Of a stretch of DNA of 64,000 nucleotides, positions 35,801 through 46,000 are shown piece by piece (position 1 is the first letter of the stretch; each line of letters opens with the position of its first letter). The DNA lies in NCBI GenBank assembly GCA_965653565.1, contig CBFHAI010000002.1, positions 124,001 through 188,000 of the forward strand, given 5' to 3'. Position numbers and translations under genes: made by a program. The notes under the pieces were generated by a model. It had not been told where the DNA came from. It worked only from the letters and a program-made list of their open reading frames with translations, and did not search any database. Origin of the DNA: JALCLA01 sp965653565. GTDB taxonomy: Bacteria; Pseudomonadota; Gammaproteobacteria; Xanthomonadales; Xanthomonadaceae.

Positions 35801-36393
35801 GCGGCAATCCGATCGCGGCGGCTGTCGCGCGCAACTTCGAGATCACGGCCAGCAATCTGCTCGCCAATCCAAACTTCGACCGCGGGCTGGCGGGCTGGAC
35901 GCCGTCGCATCCCCAGCAAACCCTGTGGAATATCGACGATGCCGGCGCCGCCGCGACCTCCGGTTCGGCGCGCATCGCGACCTTGGAAAGCGCGGCGGGC
36001 GCCTACGGCCTCGAGCAATGTTTCGACGACGCGGGCTTCGTTGCCGCCGCTGCCGCGGTGCGCATCGACAGCGCCGCGCCCGGTGCACCTGACGCAAGAA
36101 TCCGCGTCGATTACTATGCCGCCGCGGGCTGCACCGGCGCGCTCGTCGACAGCGTGTTGTCGGCGCCGGTGGAAGGCGATACCGCCGATGCCTGGTTGCC
36201 GCTCGAAGTGCTCGCCCCGCAACCGCAACCGATCGCACTTTCCGCGCGCGTGTCACTCGAAGTCAGCGGACACACCGCCCCGGCCGGCTTCACCGTCGAC
36301 TTCGATCACGCCGAAGCACGGCAACTCGCGAAGATCTTTTCCGACTACTTCGAAACCGGCGAAAAGCCGGTCGGTGAAGTCGACGAGAAATGA
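32854..36393 (+). CDS. Secreted Kelch / DUF11 / Calx-beta-like protein with variant GFE tail
   Basis: A 1179-residue exported protein starting at ATG 32854 (signal peptide to about residue 25, NASAQ). Residues about 50-375 contain Kelch-type beta-propeller blades (for example YLYVIGGYSGSVDLN and IIVVGGYSQ). Then a two-domain unit is duplicated: a DUF11-like domain (DLSLSMSDGDATVAPGGSLLY) plus a Calx-beta-like domain (NWNQPQSVTVNGVDDNLDDGD), first about residues 385-620, again about 625-865. A C-terminal jelly-roll of carbohydrate-binding character (about 1000-1160) precedes the tail IFSDYFETGEKPVGEVDEK. Likely a cell-surface or secreted binding protein. It is divergent from copA; its promoter must lie between 32668 and 32853. 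Confidence 0.85.
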   Translation: MKTLSAAAVALLALSSALAAPNASAQSPDIASRAPGSPPIAAPTPQRPVDVADAFDNEGWTSRTAMPAARWGHAMVSYVTGTYPDNDAYLYVISGADASFANTGLVTRYDVALDQWTAMAPLAPARLQVSAARIGDKIYVPGGYTGSFSPTTTLSIYDIPNNTWSTGAPMPQATGDYAIAAYADRYLYVIGGYSGSVDLNLVQVYDSVANTWASATPKIGPATAGLRAGIAGNQIIVVGGYSQTLAAAQSSAVVGVIDPVDPTIITWTATAAYPGGPVGRFGAGTLVAAGPGLGSDALNVAIFAGGDPTGQGTAAKNDTWLYDFNDGTWKDGPVKPTGVSNISDMAGVAFGGKLHIVSTGGYSGSAVVTVNEWLTLGDEPSPDLSLSMSDGDATVAPGGSLLYTIDYALTGQGTTPDVTISDTVPAGTTFDAAASTPGWVCTPDANPGSVCEFDLGTLTGGANGSITFALDSIFPVPAGVTQIVNAASIATAWADPEPANDTAGESTPFTAGSISLTASDSVTSEFGDDATFDIALLVPPSADVTIDFESSDTTEGAAAVSTIVFTPANWNQPQSVTVNGVDDNLDDGDIAYSISSTIAAGSGNYDGITIPDVALTNLDKLDLSLTVSDADATADPGGSILYTLSYDVIGSGAANASAVTVSDTVPAGTSFNAGASTPGWTCAPDANAGSVCTFALGTLAAGANGSLAFAVDSVYPVPNGVTQIVNSAGIATGWSDAAPANDSDSETTPFTSGGVVLTPLDTQSSEAGDSASFQLTLQLRPTTDVTIEVASADATEGTATVSQLVFTPADWNQPQTVTVSGVDDDLEDGDVAYTVESTVAAGSGNYEGVTIADFGATNLDNEAAGSPTITGMSSVRDTGDATLAAGEITAAPITQFTVDFSEPMAPSAGDVVHFRLVGSGADGVVQTAGCAAALVGDDTGVALAEVVLATVPTHRAAVLLDGGRSLPLGIYRFTACDTLTDVSGNPIAAAVARNFEITASNLLANPNFDRGLAGWTPSHPQQTLWNIDDAGAAATSGSARIATLESAAGAYGLEQCFDDAGFVAAAAAVRIDSAAPGAPDARIRVDYYAAAGCTGALVDSVLSAPVEGDTADAWLPLEVLAPQPQPIALSARVSLEVSGHTAPAGFTVDFDHAEARQLAKIFSDYFETGEKPVGEVDEK

Positions 36394-36398
36394 CACGC

Positions 36399-36427
36399 GC
36401 GGCGGCCGGCGCCGGGCCGGCCGCCGC
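36399..36427 (+). terminator. Strong GC hairpin after the Kelch-protein gene
   Basis: GCGGCGGCCGGC pairs with GCCGGCCGCCGC over a five-base loop, starting six bases past the stop at 36393. No U tract follows. Confidence 0.5.
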
Positions 36428-36462
36428 TTGAGCGCTCCGCAGCGAGCTGGCACGATCGCGCG

Positions 36463-37059
36463 GTGACGATCGAATCGGACGGACTCAGCTCGAGCGAAGC
36501 GCTGCATCTGCGCGATCTGGCACGCCTGCGGCGGGTGCGGGATCGGATCGATCGCGAATATGCGCAGCCGCTCGATGTCGAGGCGCTGGCGCGCGGCGCC
36601 GCGATGTCGGCCGGACATCTGAGCCGGCAATTCCGCAGCGCTTACGGCGAGTCGCCTTACAGCTATCTGATGACACGCCGCATCGAGCGCGCGATGGCGC
36701 TGCTGCGTTGCGGCGATCTGAGTGTCACCGAGATTTGCTTCGCGGTCGGCTGTGCGTCGCTCGGAACCTTCAGCACGCGCTTCACCGAACTGGTCGGCGT
36801 GCCGCCCAGCGTCTACCGCCAGCAGGCGGCGAGCGCGACGGTGGGCATGCCGTCCTGCGTGGCGAAACAGATGACGCGGCCGGTCCGATCGCGGCCGAAC
36901 AAGGTCGAACCCGCGGTCGCAGCGACGCCGAGTGCCGGCTCGGCGATGCCGGACAACGCGACGTCAGGCAGGTCGATCGCAGGCAAAACGGTTGCCGGAA
37001 AGTCGCTCACAACCGCATCGATCAGGAATCGAGAAGCGGCGGCCGGTGAGCCCGGCTAG
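36463..37059 (+). CDS. AraC-family one-domain transcriptional regulator
   Basis: A 198-residue regulator from GTG 36463. Residues about 22-120 are the AraC HTH_18 domain: the first helix-turn-helix in LARGAAMSAGHLSRQFRSAYGESPYSY and the second in LSVTEICFAVGCASLGTFSTRFTELVGVPPSVYRQ. There is no N-terminal sensor domain. The C-terminal 70 residues are low-complexity and probably disordered, which is longer than usual. It lies 33 bp before a VOC-family gene and 0.6 kb before a UvrA-like gene; the same order (single-domain AraC, VOC protein, UvrA-like) is known to me from other bacteria, so it probably controls this cassette. Confidence 0.85.
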   Translation: MTIESDGLSSSEALHLRDLARLRRVRDRIDREYAQPLDVEALARGAAMSAGHLSRQFRSAYGESPYSYLMTRRIERAMALLRCGDLSVTEICFAVGCASLGTFSTRFTELVGVPPSVYRQQAASATVGMPSCVAKQMTRPVRSRPNKVEPAVAATPSAGSAMPDNATSGRSIAGKTVAGKSLTTASIRNREAAAGEPG

Positions 37060-37092
37060 CATCATCGCTCGCCTCCCAACGAGCCTGCTGCC

Positions 37093-37506
37093 ATGAACAT
37101 CACGATCCACTCGAGCTTCCTGCCGCACAACGACGCCGATGCCGCCCTCGCCTTCTATCGCGACACGCTCGGTTTCGAGGTGCGCAAGGATGTCGGTTAC
37201 AAAGGCATGCGCTGGATCACCGTCGGCCCGGTCGACCAGCCCGACACCTGCATCGTGCTGCATCCGCCGGCCGCCACCCCCGGCGTCACCGACGACGAGC
37301 GCCGCACCATCGCCGAGATGATGGCCAAGGGCACCTACGCGATGGTGATCCTCGCCACCGCCGATCTCGACGCCACCTTCGAACGGCTGCAGGCGAGCGG
37401 TGCCGAGGTGATCCAGGAACCGACCGAGCAACCGTACGGCGTGCGCGACTGCGCCTTTCGCGATCCGGCCGGCAATCACGTACGCATCAACGAAGCGAGC
37501 AAGTAG
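37093..37506 (+). CDS. VOC-superfamily (glyoxalase/bleomycin-resistance type) protein
   Basis: A 137-residue VOC protein with two beta-alpha-beta-beta-beta modules: DADAALAFYRDTLGFEVRKD opens the first, and TADLDATFERLQASGAEVIQEP with the closing DCAFRDPAGNHVRI the second. The usual metal ligands cannot be assigned confidently by eye. Such proteins act as small-molecule isomerases, dioxygenases or drug-binding resistance proteins. Its place between an AraC regulator and a UvrA-like ATPase suggests a resistance or detoxification role for the cassette. Confidence 0.88.
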   Translation: MNITIHSSFLPHNDADAALAFYRDTLGFEVRKDVGYKGMRWITVGPVDQPDTCIVLHPPAATPGVTDDERRTIAEMMAKGTYAMVILATADLDATFERLQASGAEVIQEPTEQPYGVRDCAFRDPAGNHVRINEASK

Positions 37507-37635
37507 CGTTCCGTCGGTGCAGTTCGGCGCCGCCCGCCCGACTCGGCGTGGCAGCGCTGAAAAAAGTGCCGGAGCAGAACTGCCCGGCGAACCGCCGGCA
37601 CTGGCGCAAACGATCCGACACGCGACGGGATTCCG

Positions 37636-40020
<2,385 letters not shown>

Positions 40021-40060
40021 AAAGCAACTCTAAAGTGCGGCGGTGCTTGCGAGGCTTTGA

Positions 40061-40094
40061 AGTCACTGGATTCCCGCCTACGCGGGAATGACGG
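40061..40094 (+). repeat. REP element A
   Basis: AGTCACTGGA followed by TTCCCGC, CTAC loop, GCGGGAA (perfect 7-bp stem) and TGACGG. This is the common REP motif of many proteobacterial genomes. Confidence 0.85.
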
Positions 40095-40171
40095 TGAGGG
40101 GGCGGCGGACGCTGAGGGGAGCGCCCAACATCGAGGATTGTCCGAACGTTGATGATCGCCATAAACGTTCC

Positions 40172-40206
40172 GTCATCCCCGCGAAGGCGGGGATCCAGCG
40201 ACTTTG
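40172..40206 (-). repeat. REP element B, opposite orientation
   Basis: GTC, then ATCCCCGC, GAAG loop, GCGGGGAT (8-bp stem) and CCAGCGACT, that is the reverse orientation of element A. Confidence 0.85.
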
Positions 40207-40232
40207 AAGCGCGACGGTGCGTGCCAGGCTAG

Positions 40233-40267
40233 AAGTCACTGGAATCCCGCCTGCGCGCGAATGACGG
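40233..40267 (+). repeat. REP element C, decayed stem
   Basis: Starts AAGTCACTGGAATCCCGC like element A, but the second stem arm reads GCGCGAAT, so the hairpin is interrupted. Confidence 0.75.
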
Positions 40268-40409
40268 AGAAATGCGACGCCTGCGATGCGACACGATGCC
40301 GCGTCCCAGCCGACCGCATCGCCGCCCTGCGGCAACCGTATCGGCACCACCACCACCGGCAGTCGCATCATCAAGGACTGGTCGACTATCCTCGCGCCAA
40401 GGAGGCGCC

Positions 40410-41075
40410 ATGGCTCGCGTACTGCTGGTCGAAGACGAAGGTGCGATCGCGCAGACGGTCGAATTCGCGTTGCGTGCGGACGGCTTCGAAACCGCGCACG
40501 CGCTGACCGGCCACGACGCATTGGCATTGGCGGCGGCCGGCAACTTCGACCTGGCGATCCTCGATATCGGATTGCCCGACATCGACGGCTTCGCGTTGTG
40601 CCGTGAACTGCGGCGCAAACGCGATCTGCCGGTGATCTTCCTCACCGCGCGCGACGCCGAAGCCGAGCGCGTGCTCGGGCTGGAACTGGGCGCCGACGAT
40701 TACGTCGCCAAGCCGTTCTCGCCGCGCGAGCTCGTCGCACGCGTGCGCGCCGTGCTGCGGCGCAGCCGTGCAACGCAAACCATCGCGCAAGGCTTCGATC
40801 ACGATGCCGACGGCCATCGCGTCTACTTCCGCGGCCGCCTGCTCGATCTCACGCGCTACGAATACGGACTGCTCGCGGCCCTGCTGCAGCGTCCCGGTGC
40901 GATCCTGACGCGCACGCAATTGATGGATCGCGTGTGGGGCGGCGACAGCGACAGTTCCGACCGCACCGTCGACACCCACATCAAAACCCTGCGCACGAAA
41001 CTGCGCGAAGTCGATCCCGACGCCGACCCGATCCGCACCCAGCGCGGCCTCGGCTACTCGTTGCAGGCCGATTGA
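40410..41075 (+). CDS. creB: Response regulator CreB (OmpR family)
   Basis: A 221-residue OmpR-type regulator. The receiver domain has the acidic pair in VEDEG, phospho-acceptor Asp52 in ILDIGLPDIDGF and the Lys in DDYVAKPFSP; the C-terminal winged helix ends RTVDTHIKTLRTKLRE...RTQRGLGYSL. The start is ATG 40410, five bases after AAGGAGG (40399-40405). Its stop is 4 bp before the creC start, so the two form an operon. CreB with CreC controls carbon-source and cell-wall/beta-lactam responses in other gammaproteobacteria. The assignment rests on the neighbouring CreC-like kinase. Confidence 0.85.
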   Translation: MARVLLVEDEGAIAQTVEFALRADGFETAHALTGHDALALAAAGNFDLAILDIGLPDIDGFALCRELRRKRDLPVIFLTARDAEAERVLGLELGADDYVAKPFSPRELVARVRAVLRRSRATQTIAQGFDHDADGHRVYFRGRLLDLTRYEYGLLAALLQRPGAILTRTQLMDRVWGGDSDSSDRTVDTHIKTLRTKLREVDPDADPIRTQRGLGYSLQAD

Positions 41076-41079
41076 AGCG

Positions 41080-42549
41080 ATGCGCATCGCGCTGCGCATC
41101 CTGCTCGGCTACTTCGCGATCGTGGCGCTGGCGGCGCTGCTGCTGACCCAGGTGTTCGTGGCGCAGGTGAAGCCCGGGGTGCGGCAGGCGCAGGAGGACA
41201 TGCTGGTCGATACCGCGAACGTGCTGGCGGAACTGGCGACCGACGATCTGCTCGCCGGCCACATCGCCGACGGCCGCTTCGCCGAACGTGTGCGGCGCAT
41301 GCACGAACGCGATCCCGGTGCGGCGATCTGGGGTTTCTCGAAACGTGCGACGAGCTATCGTGTCTACATCACCGATGCGCGCGGCATCGTGCTGTTCGAC
41401 AGCAGCGGCCGCGATGTCGGCAAGGATTATTCGCGCTGGAACGATGTGCTGCTGACCTTGCAGGGCCGCTACGGCGCGCGCTCCACCGCGGAGGATCCAG
41501 ACGATCCGGATTCGACCGTGATGCACGTCGCCGCACCGATCCGCGACGACGCCGGCGCCATCGTCGGATCGCTCACGGTGGCCAAGCCCAATCGCCTCAT
41601 CAATCCCTTCATCGAACGCAGCCAGGATGTCGTGCTGCATTGGGGCGTGGTGCTGCTCGGCGCCGCGCTGCTGGTCGGCGTGGCCGCCGCAACCTGGCTC
41701 TCGCGCCAGCTGCGGGCGTTGCGCCGCTACGCGCAGGCCGTCACCGCCGGCGAACGCGCGACGCTGCCGCGCGCCGCCGGCGAATTCGCCGAACTCGGCA
41801 CCGCGCTCGAAACCATGCGCGCGAAACTCGAGGGCAAGCAATACGTCGAACGCTACGTCCACGCCCTGACGCACGAGATGAAAAGCCCGCTGGCGGCGAT
41901 CCGCGCCAGCGCCGAACTGCTCGAACAGCCGCTGCCGGAGCCCGATCGAACGCGCTTCGCACATTCGATACGCACGCAGAGCGAACGCCTCGCGCAGATG
42001 ATCGACCGCATGCTGTCGCTGGCGGCGGTCGAGCACCGTCAGCGTATCGAAGCGCCGCAACCGGTCGACATCGCCGAGCTGCTGGAGGCGGTGGCCAATG
42101 ACAATCGCGCGCGCCTCGATGCCAAACGCCAGCGACTCGAACTGCGTGTCGACGATGCGGCGCAGGTGAGCGGCGATGCGTTCCTGCTGCGTCAGGCACT
42201 CGACAACCTGGTCGAAAACGCCTCCGACTTCGCGCCCGCGGCGAGCGCAGTCGAAGTGGACGCACGCATCGAGGGCGACCGCGTCGCGATCGTCATCGGC
42301 GACCGCGGCCCCGGCATTCCCGACTACGCCCGCGACCGCGTCTTCGAACGCTTCTACTCCCTCCCCCGCCCCGACGGCGGCCACCGCAGCAGCGGCCTCG
42401 GGCTGTGCTTCGTGGCGCAAGTGGCCGATCTGCACGGCGGATCGGCGACGCTCGAAAACCGGGCCGGCGGCGGTGCTTGCGCGACGCTGCGGTTGCCGGT
42501 TTTGCGTGAAAGCGCAGCGTCGAAAGGTACGCTTGAGCGTGGTGGCTAG
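41080..42549 (+). CDS. creC: Sensor histidine kinase CreC
   Basis: A 489-residue inner-membrane kinase. Transmembrane helices are near residues 7-29 and 187-209 and flank a periplasmic sensor domain of about 155 residues with the CreC-like YRVYITDARGIVLFDSSGRDVG. A HAMP-like linker is followed by the phospho-accepting His in ALTHEMKSPLAAI, the N box NLVENASDF, G1 DRGPGIP and G2 GLGLCFV. It is the second gene of creBC. The usual third gene, creD (inner-membrane CreD), is absent: the gene after it is a convergent pseudogene 8 bp away. Confidence 0.87.
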   Translation: MRIALRILLGYFAIVALAALLLTQVFVAQVKPGVRQAQEDMLVDTANVLAELATDDLLAGHIADGRFAERVRRMHERDPGAAIWGFSKRATSYRVYITDARGIVLFDSSGRDVGKDYSRWNDVLLTLQGRYGARSTAEDPDDPDSTVMHVAAPIRDDAGAIVGSLTVAKPNRLINPFIERSQDVVLHWGVVLLGAALLVGVAAATWLSRQLRALRRYAQAVTAGERATLPRAAGEFAELGTALETMRAKLEGKQYVERYVHALTHEMKSPLAAIRASAELLEQPLPEPDRTRFAHSIRTQSERLAQMIDRMLSLAAVEHRQRIEAPQPVDIAELLEAVANDNRARLDAKRQRLELRVDDAAQVSGDAFLLRQALDNLVENASDFAPAASAVEVDARIEGDRVAIVIGDRGPGIPDYARDRVFERFYSLPRPDGGHRSSGLGLCFVAQVADLHGGSATLENRAGGGACATLRLPVLRESAASKGTLERGG

Positions 42550-42556
42550 CGCTGCA

Positions 42557-43191
42557 TCAGTCGGCCGCCGGCGCAGTTCCCGACGACAACGAACCGAGAC
42601 TTTCCTGTAAGCGCTGCGCCGGCTCCGACACCAGCACCGAGGTGGCGAACAACGAATCGATCGTCGCGGTGGCCGCGCTCATGTCCTGGCTGTCGGCGAA
42701 AGCTTCGGCTGCCGCGAACATCGCGGTGATGAATTTCTCGTCGTCGACTGGATAGCCGAGCGTCAGGCCCTGCGGCGCTGCCAGGCGCTGCGCCCAGCGT
42801 TCGCGGACCGCGGCCCAGAAGGCTTTTGTCTTGTTCCAGTAATCGTAGCGGGGCGAGAAATCGTAACCGTCGATGCGGCGGTAGTCGTTGAAGCCGAATT
42901 CCCGCACCAGCCTGCGATCGGCGCCGCCGGCGGCGCGTTGTACCTTGGTGTTGTCCTGTTCGTGGGTCCAGCCTCGCGGCGTGATGGTGTGGCGGTTCTT
43001 GACGCCGGGTCGGTGCTGTCGAGCGGTGCGTCGCGCGTCTCGTCGTCGCCGCGCGCATACGACAGCGCCGTGTCGATGCGCCAGCCTTCGAGTGGGGCGA
43101 GCCACGCGCCGAGATCGAGCGCGCCGCGCAACTCGGCGCCTTCGATGGTGACATCGGCGAGCTGCATTGCGTCTGCCCTCGCGACGCCCCG
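42557..43191 (-). pseudogene. Chimeric remnant: TonB-dependent haem-receptor fragment joined to the C-terminus of a haem-neighbour protein
   Basis: Two coding fragments in different frames abut. The 5' part (43191 to about 43010) reads VTIEGAELRGALDLGAWLAPLEGWRIDTALSYARGDDE in short pieces, a segment from late in a TonB-dependent haemoglobin/transferrin-type receptor barrel. At about 43000-43015 the frame changes and reads GWTHEQDNTKV, then VREFGFNDYRRIDGYDFSPRYDYWNK and further to a stop at 42557; I recall this as the C-terminal part of the DUF6607 family, found next to such receptors. Neither part has its own N-terminus, signal peptide or ribosome site, and the 5' part directly follows the stop of the EAL gene. 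The simplest reading is a deletion that removed most of both genes and fused what was left. The family name is from memory and should be checked. Confidence 0.65.
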
Positions 43192-45777
43192 CTACGAAAG
43201 ATAAAGGCTCTCGAACTCGTCGATCGGTAATGCCCTTCCCAACCGATTGCCCTGTAGCACGTCGCAGCGCAACAGGCGCAGCAGTTTCTCCTGGCTTTCG
43301 GTTTCGACGCCTTCGGCCACCACCTGCAGATTCAGCGAATGGGCCAGGCCGATGACATTGGTGACCAGCGACAGCGTCTCGGCGTTGTTGTCGATGTCGG
43401 TGACGAAGGAGCGATCGATCTTGAGCACATCGGCCGGCAGGCGGGCCAGATAGTTGAGCGAGGAGTAGCCGGCGCCGAAATCGTCGATCGCGACGCGGCA
43501 GCCGAGTTGCCGCAGTCCGTCGAGGATGGTGATGGTGCGCTCGATGTCGTGCATCACGATGCTTTCGGTCACTTCGATATCGACGCCCGCGCTTTCGCCG
43601 CCGAATATCGTGCGGCAGCGGCTGACGAAACCGGGCTGGCGGAATTCGCGCGCCGACACATTCACCGCGATACGCAGCTCGCGATGTCCCAGTTCGCGCC
43701 AGCGCGTGAGCAGATCGAACACGGTCTTCATCGCCCAGGCACCGGCCGCGGCGATCAACCCGGTCGATTCGAGCAGCGGCACGAATTCCGCCGGCGACAC
43801 CATGCCCAGTTCCGGATGCCGCCATCGCATCAGCGCTTCGGCACCGCGCAACTGGCGCGAGGCGCAATCGAACACCGGCTGCAAATGCAGTTCGAAATGC
43901 TGGCCGGCCGTCGCCACGCGCAGATCGCGCTCGATCTGCACGCGCCGCTCGGCGCGTTGCCGCATCTCTTCGTCGAAGGCCTGCAGCGTCACCTCGTCCG
44001 ATTGCGGATTGACCAGCGCCGAGAGCGCGTTGCGTTCGAGCACATCGAGATCGACGCCGTGATCGGGCGCCATCGACAGCCCGCCACGCAGCGAAAAATA
44101 GATCGACTCGTCGCCGATCCGGATCGGCTCGGCCGCGCATTCGAGCAGCAGGCCTTCGAGCCGGCGCCGCGTCGGTTCGAGCGAGTCCGATGCCGGCCCG
44201 GCGATCAGAAAATATTCGCCGCCCAGATGCGCAACCTGCGCCGCGTCTTCCAGGCATTCGCAGATGCGATGTCCGATCGCACCGACCACCGCCTCGGCGA
44301 ACGGGCGGCCGCGCACGTCGTGCAGGCTGCGGAATTCCATCACGTTGAGGGCGCCGACGAACATCGGGCCGGCTTCGAGCAGTGGCCGCGCATGCGCGAT
44401 GAACGAAGCGCGATTGGGCAGGCCGCTGATCGCATCGTGATGCGCCAGATAGGCGAGTCGCTCGCTCTTGGCGATCGCCGAGCGGGCATAGTCGATCTGC
44501 GCCGCGACGCGTTCGAGGATGCGCACTTCCGCCTCGTCGAAGGCCTGCGCCTGCGTTGCGCACAGGCCCAGCACGGCCCACGGCGGCTGCCCGATCGGCA
44601 GGATCACCTGCGCGCCGATGCCGAGCGCGCGCATCCGTTCGCGCAGCGCCGGCGTGACGCGCGCATCGGCATGACTGACGCTGATTTCTTTTTCGCCGGT
44701 GACGAACACGCGCACCGAGGGGCGCAAGCGATCGACCTCCGACGTCAGGTCGCCCGGACCGAGCTGGTCGACCATGGCGATGATTGCGGCATCGCCGGCG
44801 CTGGCGCAGGTGCGCAGATGGCCGTTGGCATCGAGCGCGCCGACCAGCGCGGCCTGGAATTTGCCCTGTTCCACCGCCAGCCGGCAGGTCAGCATCAGCA
44901 ACGACGGTACGTCGGTGGAATGCAGCAGCGCCTCGCCCAGTCCACTCAGCAAGGCGTGGAAACGCACCAGTTGCTGGATCTTGGTTTCGTGTTCGATGCG
45001 CTGGGTGACATCGCGATCGACGCCGCGAAAACCGGCGATGGCGCCGTTGACGTCGACGCGCGGCGCCGCATTGCTTTCGAGCCAGCGCAGCGAGCCATCG
45101 GCGTGCACGAAACGCGTCAGCACCTGGCGCCAACCGGTCCGTGCGTCGAGGCTCTGATCCATCCGCAGGCGGCGCGCCGGCCAGTCGTCGGCGTGCACCA
45201 GGTCGCCGAGCGGCCTGTCGATCACCTCGTCGGGCGTGCGGCCGAGCAATCGTTCGATGCTCGCATTCGAATAGCACAGCCGATATTTCCGATCGATTTC
45301 CCAGACCCAGTCGCCGGTCGATTCGACGATCGCGCGAAAACGCGCTTCGCTTTCGCGCAGCGCGCTTTCGGAGCGGTCGAGTTCGCGATGGCGGCCGGCC
45401 AGCGCGACGATCTGATCGATGGCGGCCGACAGCCGGCCCAGATTTTCGCGCGTGACGTATTCGACCCGGCCGTGCTCGTGCGGCTCGTCGTCCATGGCCG
45501 TCGCGCCGCCCGACACGAGAATGACAGGCACGTCGGGTTTCATTCCATGCACGATGCGCAGCGCCTGCTTGCCGCTGAAATCGGGCATCGAGCAGTCGCT
45601 CAACACCACGTCCGGCTCGAACGTGCTCAGCCGTGCGCGCAGATCGCGCGCGGTGCTCACCCGCTGCAGTTCGACCGGCCGATCGAGTGTGCGCAAGTTG
45701 TGCGCGATCGACTCGTCGTCGGCTTCGCGGTCTTCGACGACCAACACGCGCAGGGGAGACGCTGGGTAACCTTTCAT
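43192..45777 (-). CDS. REC-PAS-GAF-GGDEF-EAL c-di-GMP protein, degenerate GGDEF
   Basis: An 861-residue signalling protein starting at ATG 45777. Domains in order: a receiver (residues 9-120, phospho-acceptor in VLSDCSMPDFSG), PAS (about 145-270, DWVWEIDRKYRLCYSN), GAF (about 295-430), GGDEF (about 445-610) and EAL (about 615-855). The GGDEF motif reads LGGEYF, so cyclase activity is probably lost. The EAL domain keeps EAL in GAEALMRW, NVSAREF, DDFGAGYSSL and AEGVET, so it should hydrolyse c-di-GMP, with the GGDEF possibly binding GTP as a regulator. It is probably cytoplasmic, with no membrane helices. It is divergent from another c-di-GMP gene, 223 bp apart. Confidence 0.92.
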   Translation of the reverse strand: MKGYPASPLRVLVVEDREADDESIAHNLRTLDRPVELQRVSTARDLRARLSTFEPDVVLSDCSMPDFSGKQALRIVHGMKPDVPVILVSGGATAMDDEPHEHGRVEYVTRENLGRLSAAIDQIVALAGRHRELDRSESALRESEARFRAIVESTGDWVWEIDRKYRLCYSNASIERLLGRTPDEVIDRPLGDLVHADDWPARRLRMDQSLDARTGWRQVLTRFVHADGSLRWLESNAAPRVDVNGAIAGFRGVDRDVTQRIEHETKIQQLVRFHALLSGLGEALLHSTDVPSLLMLTCRLAVEQGKFQAALVGALDANGHLRTCASAGDAAIIAMVDQLGPGDLTSEVDRLRPSVRVFVTGEKEISVSHADARVTPALRERMRALGIGAQVILPIGQPPWAVLGLCATQAQAFDEAEVRILERVAAQIDYARSAIAKSERLAYLAHHDAISGLPNRASFIAHARPLLEAGPMFVGALNVMEFRSLHDVRGRPFAEAVVGAIGHRICECLEDAAQVAHLGGEYFLIAGPASDSLEPTRRRLEGLLLECAAEPIRIGDESIYFSLRGGLSMAPDHGVDLDVLERNALSALVNPQSDEVTLQAFDEEMRQRAERRVQIERDLRVATAGQHFELHLQPVFDCASRQLRGAEALMRWRHPELGMVSPAEFVPLLESTGLIAAAGAWAMKTVFDLLTRWRELGHRELRIAVNVSAREFRQPGFVSRCRTIFGGESAGVDIEVTESIVMHDIERTITILDGLRQLGCRVAIDDFGAGYSSLNYLARLPADVLKIDRSFVTDIDNNAETLSLVTNVIGLAHSLNLQVVAEGVETESQEKLLRLLRCDVLQGNRLGRALPIDEFESLYLS

Positions 45778-46000
45778 GCAAAGGGCCTCGCTGGGAATTC
45801 ATCCTCGGCCCGGTCACCCCGCGTAAGCAAGCCCCAGCGGACAGGCCAGGGCAAAAAAGCCGAACACCATTCATCGAATCGCCGGCAGACCTCGCCTGGG
45901 GCTCCGCCAGGTTGACGATTATTGACCGTTGGGACGACTCTGTGAGACGAACTGCGGACCGGTCGGCAGGCCGGCGGCCCAAGGCGAGTAAGGTCGAACC

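Larger units (their letters stand above)
40021..40409 (+). other. Intergenic region with three REP-type hairpins
   Basis: This 389-bp region lies between the UvrA-like gene and creB. It carries three related REP elements (40061-40094, 40172-40206, 40233-40267) and the creB ribosome site AAGGAGG (40399-40405). No gene is seen. Confidence 0.7.
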
